From Thiocapsa imhoffii (GTDB taxonomy: Bacteria > Pseudomonadota > Gammaproteobacteria > Chromatiales > Chromatiaceae), in assembly GCF_016583985.1 (NCBI RefSeq), contig NZ_NRSD01000024.1:1-64000 (forward strand): a DNA stretch of 64,000 nt, written 5' to 3'. This document shows, in pieces, positions 33,825 through 42,400 of this stretch. Position numbers and translations under genes: made by a program. The stretch's first letter is position 1. Every line of letters starts with the position of its first letter. The notes beneath the pieces are model-generated. The model was not told the origin of the DNA. It was given only the letters and a program-made list of their open reading frames with translations, and did no database searches.

Positions 33825-36728
33825 ATGCAGGATCCCATTGCTCACTCCGATAGCACGGTCGGGCGAGTCGAAGTGAAGGAAACCACCTGCTATATGTGCG
33901 CGTGCCGCTGTGGTATCCGGGTTCACATGCGGGACGGCGAAGTCCGCTACATCGACGGCAATCCCAATCACCCTTTAAACAAGGGGGTCATCTGCGCGAA
34001 GGGCAGTTCCGGGATCATGAAGCAGTACTCCCCCGGACGCTTGACGAAGCCATTGCGCCGCCAGGCTGGCGCCGAGCGCGGAACCTCTGGCTTCGAGGCG
34101 ATTTCGTGGGAAGAGGCCATGAAGACCCTCGAGGAGCGCCTCGCCCGTCTGCGTGCGGAAGATCCGAAGAAATTCGCCCTCTTCACCGGGCGCGATCAGA
34201 TGCAAGCCCTGACCGGACTCTTTGCCAAACAATACGGGACGCCAAACTATGCCGCCCACGGTGGTTTCTGTTCCGTCAACATGGCGGCTGGTCTGATCTA
34301 CACGATCGGCGGTTCCTTCTGGGAATTCGGTGGGCCGGATCTGGATCGGGCCAAACTCTTCGTCATGATCGGCACCGCCGAGGATCATCACTCCAACCCG
34401 CTGAAGATCGCCATTTCGGAATTCAAACGTCGTGGTGGGCGCTTCATCTCGGTCAACCCGATCCGCACGGGCTACTCCGCGGTCGCCGACGAATGGGTGC
34501 CGATCAAGCCTGGCACGGACGGGGCGCTCCTGATGGCCATCTCGCACGAGATCCTCAAACAGGGGCTGTTCGACCGGGATTTCCTGATCCGCTACACCAA
34601 TGCCGCCGAACTTGTCATCGACGAGCCATCACGCCCGGATCATGGCCTCTTCTACCGCGCCGAGATGCATGTTGAAGAGGGCTGTTTCGACCCGGAAAAC
34701 AAGCTCTGGTGGGATCGCAATATCGACGGTCCGATCAGCACCCACACGCCGGGTGCCGATCCGCGCCTGATGGGCCAATACGTGCTCGATTTGGATGGGG
34801 GGATTGCGGTCAAGCCCGCGTTTCAGCTCCTGAAGGAACGGCTCGAGTCCTGCACCCCGGAGTGGGCGGCCGAGATCACCGGAATCCCCGCCGAGACCAT
34901 CCGTCGGCTCGCCCATGAAATGGGTGTGACCGCCCGGGATCAGAAAATCGAGTTGCCCATCCCCTGGACCGACTGCTGGGATAACGAACATGCCTCGGTG
35001 ACGGGGAATCCGGTGGCGTTTCATGCCATGCGTGGCATGGCGGCGCACTCCAACGGTTTCCAGACGATTCGAGCGCTGGGCGTCCTGATGACCCTGCTCG
35101 GAACCATTGATCGCCCCGGTGGCTTCCGCCACAAGGCCCCCTTCCCCCGACCGATTCCGCCCTGCGCCAAGCCGCCGCACGGCCCGGAGGCCGTGCAGCC
35201 CAACACCCCACTCGATGGGATGCCGCTGGGGTGGCCGGCGAAGCCCGAGGATCTGTTCGTCGATGACGATGGTGAGCCGGTGCGGTTGGACAAGGCGTTT
35301 TCCTGGGAGTATCCGCTCGCCGCGCATGGTTTGATGCAGAATGTCATCACCAACGCTTGGCGCGGCGACCCCTATCCGATCGATACCCTGTTCCTGTTCA
35401 TGGCGAACATGGCCTGGAACTCGTCGATGAATACCAGCGAAGTGCGCAAGATGCTGGTGGACAAGGATGCGGACGGTCAATACAAGATCCCCTTCATTGT
35501 GGTCTGTGACAGCTTCGCCTCCGAGACGGTGGCCTTCGCCGACCTCGTCTTACCGGACACGAGCTATCTTGAGCGGCACGATACCCTGTCGATGCTCGAC
35601 CGGCCGATCTCCGAGTTCGATGGCCCGGTCGATGCGGTGCGGATTCCGGTGTTGCCGCCGAAAGGTGAGACGCGTCCCTTCCAGGATGTCCTGATCGAAC
35701 TCGCTGGACGGCTGAAGCTCCCCGCCTTTGTCGACGGCGAAGGCAAGCCCAAGTATCGCGACTACCCCGACTTCATCGTCAACTACGAGACGACGCCTGG
35801 TTCTGGCATTGGATTCCTAGCCGGTTGGCGCGGCAAGGATGGCGATAAGGTCCTCAAGGGCGAGCCCAATCCAAAGCAGTGGGAGATGTACGCCAAGAAC
35901 GGGTGTGTCTTCCATCATGAACTGCCGCCCAGCTACCAGTACATGCGCAACTGGAACAAAGGCTATCTACACTGGGCGCGGGCGCACGGCATGATTCGCT
36001 ATGCCGAACCCATCACCATCCATCTCTACTCCGAGGTGTTGCAGAAATTTCGCTTGGCCGCGCAGGGCAAGTGGCCGGGGCGCCAACCACCAGAACGGTT
36101 GCGCGCGCGCGTTGAGACCTACTTCGATCCCTTGCCGTTCTTCTACCGGCCGTTGGAAGACCAACTCGTCGATATCGAGCGCTATCCATTGAATGCGCTC
36201 ACCCAGCGGCCGATGGCGATGTACCACAGTTGGGACAGCCAGAATGCGTGGCTGCGTCAAATCCATAGTCATAACTATCTGTTCGTCAATCCATTGGTCG
36301 GCAAGAAGCATGGGTTTGCCGATGGCGATTGGATTTGGGTCGAGTCGCACACGAGCAAGGTGCGCTGCATGTGCCGCTTCTCCGAGGCCGTCGAACCGGG
36401 GACCGTGTGGACCTGGAATGCGATCGGTAAGGCCAATGGTGCCTGGGGTCTGGGCCAGCGCGCTGATGAGTCGCGGAAAGGCTTTTTGCTGAATCACCTC
36501 ATCGCCGAGGAACTGCCGCCCTGCGAGGCGGGTGATCATCTCTCCAACTCTGACCCCGTGACAGGGCAGGCGGCATGGTTCGACGTGCGAGTGCGGGTCT
36601 ACAAGGCTGGGCCAGATGAGCCAAAGGTGACCTCGCCGCAGTTCAACGCCATGGCGCGTCTTCCAGGGCAGGAAAAACAGCGTGGTCGATGGCAAGCCTA
36701 TATGGCGGGTGTGTTCGGTAAGAAGTAA
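33825..36728 (+). CDS. soeA: Sulfite dehydrogenase SoeA, molybdenum subunit
   Basis: A 967-aa molybdopterin oxidoreductase of the DMSO-reductase family, catalytic subunit of the cytoplasmic SoeABC enzyme that oxidises sulfite to sulfate and passes electrons to the quinone pool in Allochromatium-like bacteria. No Tat signal is present, as expected for the cytoplasmic form. The N-terminal [4Fe-4S] motif is visible in CYMCACRCGIRV and VICAKG. The molybdopterin domains follow (AHGGFCSVNMAAGLIY; IGTAEDHHSNP; GKKHGFADGDWIWVES in the C-terminal MGD-binding domain). ATG 33825 has AAAAGGTG upstream; a GTG three codons earlier is open. Confidence 0.92.
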   Translation: MQDPIAHSDSTVGRVEVKETTCYMCACRCGIRVHMRDGEVRYIDGNPNHPLNKGVICAKGSSGIMKQYSPGRLTKPLRRQAGAERGTSGFEAISWEEAMKTLEERLARLRAEDPKKFALFTGRDQMQALTGLFAKQYGTPNYAAHGGFCSVNMAAGLIYTIGGSFWEFGGPDLDRAKLFVMIGTAEDHHSNPLKIAISEFKRRGGRFISVNPIRTGYSAVADEWVPIKPGTDGALLMAISHEILKQGLFDRDFLIRYTNAAELVIDEPSRPDHGLFYRAEMHVEEGCFDPENKLWWDRNIDGPISTHTPGADPRLMGQYVLDLDGGIAVKPAFQLLKERLESCTPEWAAEITGIPAETIRRLAHEMGVTARDQKIELPIPWTDCWDNEHASVTGNPVAFHAMRGMAAHSNGFQTIRALGVLMTLLGTIDRPGGFRHKAPFPRPIPPCAKPPHGPEAVQPNTPLDGMPLGWPAKPEDLFVDDDGEPVRLDKAFSWEYPLAAHGLMQNVITNAWRGDPYPIDTLFLFMANMAWNSSMNTSEVRKMLVDKDADGQYKIPFIVVCDSFASETVAFADLVLPDTSYLERHDTLSMLDRPISEFDGPVDAVRIPVLPPKGETRPFQDVLIELAGRLKLPAFVDGEGKPKYRDYPDFIVNYETTPGSGIGFLAGWRGKDGDKVLKGEPNPKQWEMYAKNGCVFHHELPPSYQYMRNWNKGYLHWARAHGMIRYAEPITIHLYSEVLQKFRLAAQGKWPGRQPPERLRARVETYFDPLPFFYRPLEDQLVDIERYPLNALTQRPMAMYHSWDSQNAWLRQIHSHNYLFVNPLVGKKHGFADGDWIWVESHTSKVRCMCRFSEAVEPGTVWTWNAIGKANGAWGLGQRADESRKGFLLNHLIAEELPPCEAGDHLSNSDPVTGQAAWFDVRVRVYKAGPDEPKVTSPQFNAMARLPGQEKQRGRWQAYMAGVFGKK

Positions 36729-36750
36729 TCCCGGCCCCAGACCCGAGCGT

Positions 36751-36781
36751 GTCACCTCAGATCCAATGACCCCGAGGTGAC
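36751..36781 (+). repeat. Hairpin between soeA and soeB
   Basis: GTCACCTC (36751-36758) pairs exactly with 36774-36781 over a 15-base loop. It may influence soeA mRNA stability. It has no T-run. Confidence 0.5.
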
Positions 36782-36830
36782 GCCAACCGTCGCCGATCGC
36801 ACTCGTGCCCGAAAACGGAGAGATTTAGAC

Positions 36831-37553
36831 ATGACTCAACTCGCTTTGGTGATCGACCTGAATGTCTGTGTCGGTTGCCATGCCTGCGTCACCTCATGCA
36901 AGGAATGGAATACCTCGGGGTGGGCGGGCCCCATGGTCGACGAGAATCCCTACGATGGGAGCCCGACGGGAACCTTTTTCAACCGCGTCCAGACTTTCGA
37001 GGTTGGGATCTTCCCGAACACGGAAACCGTCCACTTCCCCAAAAGTTGTCTGCACTGTGAAGAGCCGCCCTGCGTGCCGGTCTGCCCGACGGGGGCCTCG
37101 CACAAGCGCGCTGACAACGGGATCGTCCTGGTCGATTACGACAAGTGCATCGGTTGTAAGTACTGCGCTTGGGCCTGTCCCTATGGTGCGCGCGAGCTCG
37201 ATGAACAGCAAAAGGTGATGAAGAAGTGCACCCTCTGCATCGACCGCATCAGTGATCCCACGCTCTCCGACCGTGACCGTCAGCCTGCCTGCGTGCTTGC
37301 CTGCCCGACGAACGCGCGTCTTTACGGTGATGTCCATGACCCGGACTCAGAGGTGTCGGTCGCGATTCGTGAGCGCGGTGGTTATCAACTGATGCCCGAA
37401 TGGGGCACGAAGCCGGCGAATCATTACCTGCCGCGACGCAAGACGCAGATGCATATCAGCCCCGATGAGCTCACGCGTGTTGATAACCCGCTGCGCAAGG
37501 AGGATCTCACGACCTACACGGGCGAAGAGACTCTTGATGACCTGGCGTGGTAG
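36831..37553 (+). CDS. soeB: Sulfite dehydrogenase SoeB, iron-sulfur subunit
   Basis: A 240-aa ferredoxin-like protein of the DmsB/NrfC type that carries electrons from SoeA to the membrane subunit. Four cluster motifs are visible: CVGCHACVTSCK; CLHCEEPPCVPVCP; CIGCKYCAWACP; CTLCIDRI with CVLACP. No signal peptide. ATG 36831 is preceded by GGAGAGA at a good distance. It follows soeA by 102 bp that hold a hairpin. Confidence 0.93.
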   Translation: MTQLALVIDLNVCVGCHACVTSCKEWNTSGWAGPMVDENPYDGSPTGTFFNRVQTFEVGIFPNTETVHFPKSCLHCEEPPCVPVCPTGASHKRADNGIVLVDYDKCIGCKYCAWACPYGARELDEQQKVMKKCTLCIDRISDPTLSDRDRQPACVLACPTNARLYGDVHDPDSEVSVAIRERGGYQLMPEWGTKPANHYLPRRKTQMHISPDELTRVDNPLRKEDLTTYTGEETLDDLAW

Positions 37554-37746
37554 GGAACCGCATCCTCTGATGGGTTCCGGCGGTATCGGATTCGACGGCG
37601 CTGCTCAATGAAGGGTCTTGCGCGCCCGCTGAGCAGTCGGATCTCGAGGCGGCATGGCGTCATGCCAAGCCTGATCTTGGGCAGCGGAGCCCAGCGCCTT
37701 GGGCTCGGCGAATCCTCATTTTGTGATCGAAGATAGGGACACTCCC

Positions 37747-38724
37747 ATGCACCCAGCATTCTCTGTGATCTTTTTGACGACACTGCTCGGTGCCGGTCAG
37801 GGCCTGTTCCTGGCCATGTTCACCGGGCAGCTCTATGCGATCGCCGGTTTCGTGCCAGCACAAGACGGACCTTTCTATGGTCTGGGCAGCTTTGTTGCGT
37901 TGTTCCTGCTGGTAGTCGGGCTCGGCGCGTCGTTCTTCCATCTCGGCCGACCGGAACGGGCGTGGCGCTCGGCGGCCATGTGGCGCACCTCTTGGTTGTC
38001 CCGTGAGGTCATCATCCTACCGGCGCTCATGGGATTACTCTTCATCTATGGCTTGGCACATTGGATGAATTGGACCGCCCCTTGGTTCAGCATTGGCTCC
38101 ACACTGGAGGTGGATGCGACCCTCATGTTCGGTCTGCTCGGGACGATCGCATCCTTCGCGTTGTTCGTCTCTACAGCCATGATCTACGCCAGTGTGAAGT
38201 TCATCGAGGAATGGCATTCGACCTTCACGGTGTTCAACTTTACACTTCTTGGTCTGGCCTCTGGGTTCATGCTCGCAGCCGGTTACTCTGCCTACATCGG
38301 CAGTCCGCTCGTTCCCTTCTTTGGGACCTGGGCCGTTGTGCTGACGATCGCCGGTTTCATTTCGCGCGCCGCGCACCTGATGCGCAACGCACGTTTGCAG
38401 CACAAGAGCACGGTGCAGACCGCGATCGGCATTCGTCATAACGCCATTGTCCAAAAGGCCCAGGGCGCGATGGGGGGGAGCTTCAATACCCGCGAATTCT
38501 TCCATGGGCGCAGTGAACTGACGGTGCGTATGGTCCGAAACGTCTTCCTTGTGCTCGTCTTTCCAGTCCCCATTCTGTTGATCGTGATTGCTTACCTCAT
38601 CGCTTCGACGACCTTGCCGATCATCGCCTTCCTGATCCAATACGTTGGTTTGATCGCCGAACGCTGGTATTTCTTCGCGGAAGCCAAGCATCCACAAAAC
38701 CTGTATTACCAGGCCATCTCCTGA
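37747..38724 (+). CDS. soeC: Sulfite dehydrogenase SoeC, membrane anchor
   Basis: A 325-aa integral membrane protein of the DmsC/NrfD-like family with about eight TM segments (e.g. VIFLTTLLGAGQGLFLAMF; LGSFVALFLLVVGLG; VILPALMGLLFIYGL). It anchors SoeAB and hands electrons to quinone. ATG 37747 is preceded by AGGGAC; the frame extends upstream but without homology. A 193-bp gap separates it from soeB and contains a 7-bp hairpin at 37687-37706, so soeC may be uncoupled in level. Confidence 0.9.
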   Translation: MHPAFSVIFLTTLLGAGQGLFLAMFTGQLYAIAGFVPAQDGPFYGLGSFVALFLLVVGLGASFFHLGRPERAWRSAAMWRTSWLSREVIILPALMGLLFIYGLAHWMNWTAPWFSIGSTLEVDATLMFGLLGTIASFALFVSTAMIYASVKFIEEWHSTFTVFNFTLLGLASGFMLAAGYSAYIGSPLVPFFGTWAVVLTIAGFISRAAHLMRNARLQHKSTVQTAIGIRHNAIVQKAQGAMGGSFNTREFFHGRSELTVRMVRNVFLVLVFPVPILLIVIAYLIASTTLPIIAFLIQYVGLIAERWYFFAEAKHPQNLYYQAIS

Positions 38725-39071
38725 GGCGAGCGCCGCCCCGGGCCGAGGCCTGGGGCGCGAAACAGTTCATCGCGCGGAAAATCAAGGTGTGACGCTTGTG
38801 AGGGCTGGACGCGGCCTTGATCCGCAATCCCGGCCGAGGGGCTATTCGTCTTGATGGATCCGGGGTGTCGCGCACGCTCCAATGCTTACGGGCGGACGCA
38901 GGACAGCTCGCACACCCACAGTGATTGATCGGTTTAACCGATGATTCTCGTATCAACAGTCGTGATTGACTGTTTACAATGTTAGTATTTGCTAATATGA
39001 TGTGAACTGTGGCGACGGATGTTGTCCCCACGCTTGCTGCCAATACGAAAAAGACAAACTAGGAGAATACG
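38725..39071. other. Leader region of the sulfur globule gene
   Basis: About 345 bases. The right part holds the promoter (38973-39001) and the ribosome site AGGAG (39061-39065). The rest shows no ORF or strong structure. Confidence 0.5.
38973..39001 (+). promoter_or_regulatory. Sigma70-type promoter of the sulfur globule gene
   Basis: TTTACA (38973-38978), 17 bases, TATGAT (38996-39001): five of six consensus bases in both boxes at ideal spacing. The leader is about 65 nt. Sulfur globule genes are highly expressed, which fits a near-consensus promoter and AGGAG ribosome site. Confidence 0.72.
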
Positions 39072-39440
39072 ATGAATAAGCTTGCTACCGCTGCTGCTGT
39101 TGTTGCCCTGCTTGGTGCCTCTGCGTCCGCCTCCGCGTGGTGGGGTCCGGGTTATGGTTATGGTCCGGGTTATGGCTCTGGCTTCGGCGACACGCTTGGT
39201 GATCTCTTCGGCGATGGCTACGGCAACTTTAACTTTGGGATGAGCGGTGGTGGATCGGGCCGTGGCTACGGCCGCGGATACGGTCGTGGCCACGGCTATG
39301 GCAACCCCTACTACGGCGGCTACGGTCCTTATGGGTACGGTGCTCCCTACTACGGTGGTGGCTATCCTTACGCCTTCCCCTATGGCGCCCCGGTTGCCCC
39401 AGTGATGCCCGCGGCTCCGGCTCAGCCAGAAGCCAAGTAA
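39072..39440 (+). CDS. Sulfur globule protein (glycine/tyrosine-rich envelope protein)
   Basis: A 122-aa exported protein: signal peptide to about residue 22 (ASASA-WW), then a mature chain almost entirely of Gly, Tyr, Pro and Phe with repeats such as YGYGPGYGSG and GRGYGRGYGRGHGYG, ending in a Pro/Ala-rich tail. This is the Sgp-type coat around periplasmic sulfur globules. Which of SgpA/B/C it is cannot be told. It has AGGAG 6 bp before ATG 39072, a strong promoter and a terminator pair, so it is a single highly expressed unit just after soeABC. Confidence 0.88.
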   Translation: MNKLATAAAVVALLGASASASAWWGPGYGYGPGYGSGFGDTLGDLFGDGYGNFNFGMSGGGSGRGYGRGYGRGHGYGNPYYGGYGPYGYGAPYYGGGYPYAFPYGAPVAPVMPAAPAQPEAK

Positions 39441-39459
39441 CGTCACAGCCCGCAAGCAC

Positions 39460-39513
39460 GGCGCACCCGAGGTGCGCCAACCCTGAAAAAGCCAGGCATT
39501 GTCCTGGCTTTTT
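39460..39513 (+). terminator. Double terminator after the sulfur globule gene
   Basis: First hairpin GGCGCACC (39460-39467) with 39471-39478. Second hairpin, 11 bp, AAAAAGCCAGG (39486-39496) with 39503-39513, with A before and T after, so it can end transcription in both directions. Confidence 0.85.
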
Positions 39514-39530
39514 CCGTTCTTGCACTCAAC

Positions 39531-40607
39531 ATGAAACTGGTGGTGCAGTCGATCTTGATGACGTTTTCCCGGATTTTGTTCACTTCGGTCCTGCTCCTGA
39601 TGACCCTCTGGGGCTCGCTCTGGGGTGGTGCCTCAATGCTGGCCCCATCACTGATCGAGCGCGCCGTGCCGGTGGTGCAGGCCCGTTTGGAGCAGGCGGG
39701 TGTCGGGATCGATGATCTTTTGGTGTCCTCGATTCAGATCTCTCCCTGGCTGACCGCGATTGAACTGCATGACCTTGCCGTTCGCATCGATCTCACTCAC
39801 CGGGACCAACGCACATGGTCCCTCGAGGTCGAGATCTCGCGCCTCGATCTACAACTCACGCGCCTGCTGGAGCGCCGGGGTGATGTCCAGGTGTCCGGGA
39901 TGGCACTGCAGTTCATCGAGCCCAATCCATTGCCGGATCTCCCCTTTGATCGATTTACCAACGCCGAACTCAGGGTCACCGGTCTTCCGCTCGCGGATCC
40001 CGGGCAGACCGCGGAGGTGTTTCGGCACAAGCTCAAGGAACTCTTTTTCGAGAACAAGGCATTGGGCGATGTTCGATTCAGTGGCGACGTCACACTGCGG
40101 ATCGACGAGGACGAGATGGTGGCCCACCTCTACAGCGAGCCCGTGGGTGAGGGGTTCCGGCTGCGTTTTCGAGAGTCTGATATCCGGGACATCTCGGAAT
40201 CCAAAGGGCTCGCGCTCGTCCCTGAACAGATCGAGATCGTGTCACTCTACCCCTTGCGCGCACCTGTGATCCTCGTCCTGACGGACCAAGCCCGCGCGCT
40301 GGCCAAACGGCACGAGCCCAACGATGTCTGGCTACGGGATGCGCTGCGACACGTCGCATGGAGCTATTCGCTGACACAGACCTTCGGCCCGGACTTCGCC
40401 ATTCTGGTCACGGACGCGCAGGAAATGCGTCCTGGAAACACGCCGGACGAACGTACCATGGATTTCCACAACAACGCGGTCGGGCGTCACTTCGCGGCGG
40501 CTCAGATCCCGTTCGGGTCGCTGCCGATGCGTGTGCGAGAGGATCCCGAGATCATTCGCCATCCCGATGAGGTCGCGCACTTTGGCGCGGACCGGTTATT
40601 ACGGTAA
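39531..40607 (+). CDS. Membrane-anchored AsmA-like protein with a C-terminal H-N-N domain
   Basis: A 358-aa protein. An N-terminal TM segment (FTSVLLLMTLWGSLWGG) anchors a beta-rich region of about 200 residues with AsmA/DUF-like alternating strands (ISPWLTAIELHDLAVRIDL). The C-terminal 80 residues contain WSYSLTQTFG, FAILVTDAQEM and TMDFHNNAVGRHFA, which resembles a DUF6973-like hydrolase-type domain with a conserved D-x-H-N-N core. Such C-termini occur in toxin-like or peptidoglycan-linked proteins. Function unknown. It starts 17 bp after the sulfur globule terminator. Confidence 0.6.
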   Translation: MKLVVQSILMTFSRILFTSVLLLMTLWGSLWGGASMLAPSLIERAVPVVQARLEQAGVGIDDLLVSSIQISPWLTAIELHDLAVRIDLTHRDQRTWSLEVEISRLDLQLTRLLERRGDVQVSGMALQFIEPNPLPDLPFDRFTNAELRVTGLPLADPGQTAEVFRHKLKELFFENKALGDVRFSGDVTLRIDEDEMVAHLYSEPVGEGFRLRFRESDIRDISESKGLALVPEQIEIVSLYPLRAPVILVLTDQARALAKRHEPNDVWLRDALRHVAWSYSLTQTFGPDFAILVTDAQEMRPGNTPDERTMDFHNNAVGRHFAAAQIPFGSLPMRVREDPEIIRHPDEVAHFGADRLLR

Positions 40608-40796
40608 GCACGCTCTCGGGGCGACTGCTGGTTTGGTCTGAGATCGCAGCTTCTGTCGCCTTGCTCGGTCGCAGCGGCCTGCGGTTGGCGAGGCGCCCTC
40701 GTCAGTCGTTGCACCTGAGGAGTGCGCGCGATGGTGCTGGCACGCGCCCTTCAAGTCGCCGGGCTGCATGAAGGAATCATCATTTTGATCAATTGC

Positions 40797-40825
40797 TTGA
40801 GTCATCATGCGGTGAGGCTTATGCT
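40797..40825 (+). promoter_or_regulatory. Possible promoter of the phytochrome operon
   Basis: TTGAGT (40797-40802), 17 bases, TATGCT (40820-40825), about 70 bases before the phytochrome ATG. Four of six consensus bases in each box. Confidence 0.45.
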
Positions 40826-40893
40826 CGCATGATGGCTTTGGTGTCGGGCCTGGAACGACGGTTGAACTCCCGCAACAGATTGGATCAATCACG

Positions 40894-42375
40894 ATGAGCA
40901 TGGTCACCATCGCCGACTGCGAACATGAGCAGCTGGCCCATTCGGGTCACAGCCAGGGCTTTGGCGTGTTGTTGTTTCTCGCCAAGCAAGACATGACCTT
41001 CCGCTACGTCAGCGCGAACAGCGCCGAGCTGCTCGGCGAGGATCCCGCGGAGCTGCTCGGCGCCGATGGGCGTGACTGGCTGGAGATGTTTCTGCCCGAC
41101 CTGGGAGTGCTGCCGAAAGGTGCCGGTAAACGGGCCCATTGGCCGCGGGCGCTCGATTTGGGCTTCGGGGAGCTGGATGTGCTGATCTCCCCGACCAGCG
41201 ATGGCTGGCTGCTGGAGTTCGAAACCGCGCTCGACCTCGAGACGAATCCCGAAGACTTTCAGCTCGCCTCTTGGTCGGCGCCGCTGAACAGCAGCGAATT
41301 GGAGCAGGTGCAACAGAGCCTGGTGGAAGCCATCAGCGGCATGACCGGTTACGATCGGGTGATGCTCTATCAGTTCACCCCCGACTGGTCGGGGGAGGTG
41401 CTGGCCGAGCGCGTCCGCCGCTCGGCCGGAACCTATCTGAGCCTGCGCTTTCCGGCCACTGATATCCCGGCGATTGCCCGCAAACTCTATGCCCAGACGC
41501 CCTACCGGCATATTCCGGACGTCACCGCCACGCCCGTGCCGATATTGGCGCAACAGGGCGAAGGAACCGCGCTCGATCTCACCTGGTCGGACCTGCGCTC
41601 GGTCTCGCCGATGCATGTGGAGTATCTGTCGAATATGAATGTGGGCTCCTCATTCTCCACCTCGGTCATGGTGGAGGGCAGGCTCTGGGGACTGGTCGCC
41701 TGCCATAACCCGGAGCCGCGGCGGATTCCGCTCCAGGCGCGGCAACGCTGCAAGGCCCTGGTCGATGCCTATGTCGAGGCGCTGCTGAGCCATCGGCGCT
41801 CCATCGAGCGCAGCCTGCTGGAGACTCTCAGCACGCAGCTCGAGCCGGTGCGGGCACAGTTGGCACAGGGCGTTGCCATCGCCGACAGTCTCGCGAGCCA
41901 GTTCCAGGTCCTGTCGCGATTGCTCGGCGTGAGTGGCGGTGCCGTAGCGATCGGCGATGAGCTCGCGCCGCTCGGTCCCGATGCCCTCCCAGCCGAGATG
42001 CTCAGGGACTTGCACCAGTGGTGCCGCCGGGAGATGAGCGACACGCTCTACTGCACGGATCACCTCGCCGGAGCCTGGGACAAGGTGCCGGAACCGTTCC
42101 CATTCTGCGGGTTGCTCAGTCTCTCCATGCGGGCTAAACGTTTGGCGAGCGGCCATCTGTACCTCTATGTCTTCCGGCCCGAGGAGGTCAGTGAGGTGGC
42201 CTGGGCGGGCAACCCCGAAAAACCGATGGAGGCCAGTGGCGAGGGGGTGCGGATCTCGCCGCGAAAATCCTTCGAGCGCTGGGTGCAGGTCCGTCGTGGC
42301 TTCTCCCGCGGCTGGTCGGATCAGGATTTGTTCGTCGCGCGACAGCTGCGTGACCAGTTGAGTGCCTGGATCTAG
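40894..42375 (+). CDS. Stand-alone bacteriophytochrome photosensory protein (PAS-GAF-PHY)
   Basis: A 493-aa protein that ends after the PHY domain; no kinase is attached. The biliverdin-binding Cys9 (ADCEHEQL) is at the normal N-terminal place. PAS covers about residues 20-115, GAF about 135-300, with LRFPATDIPAIARKLYAQ (the DIP motif) and VSPMHVEYLSNMNVGSSFS, where bacteriophytochromes have an essential His after Pro-x. PHY ends with GWSDQDLFVARQLR. It should sense red/far-red light through biliverdin. The kinase it would normally carry is encoded by the next gene, so the photoreceptor is split. Confidence 0.88.
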   Translation: MSMVTIADCEHEQLAHSGHSQGFGVLLFLAKQDMTFRYVSANSAELLGEDPAELLGADGRDWLEMFLPDLGVLPKGAGKRAHWPRALDLGFGELDVLISPTSDGWLLEFETALDLETNPEDFQLASWSAPLNSSELEQVQQSLVEAISGMTGYDRVMLYQFTPDWSGEVLAERVRRSAGTYLSLRFPATDIPAIARKLYAQTPYRHIPDVTATPVPILAQQGEGTALDLTWSDLRSVSPMHVEYLSNMNVGSSFSTSVMVEGRLWGLVACHNPEPRRIPLQARQRCKALVDAYVEALLSHRRSIERSLLETLSTQLEPVRAQLAQGVAIADSLASQFQVLSRLLGVSGGAVAIGDELAPLGPDALPAEMLRDLHQWCRREMSDTLYCTDHLAGAWDKVPEPFPFCGLLSLSMRAKRLASGHLYLYVFRPEEVSEVAWAGNPEKPMEASGEGVRISPRKSFERWVQVRRGFSRGWSDQDLFVARQLRDQLSAWI

Positions 42376-42400
42376 TTCAATCGGACGACATGGCATTGTG

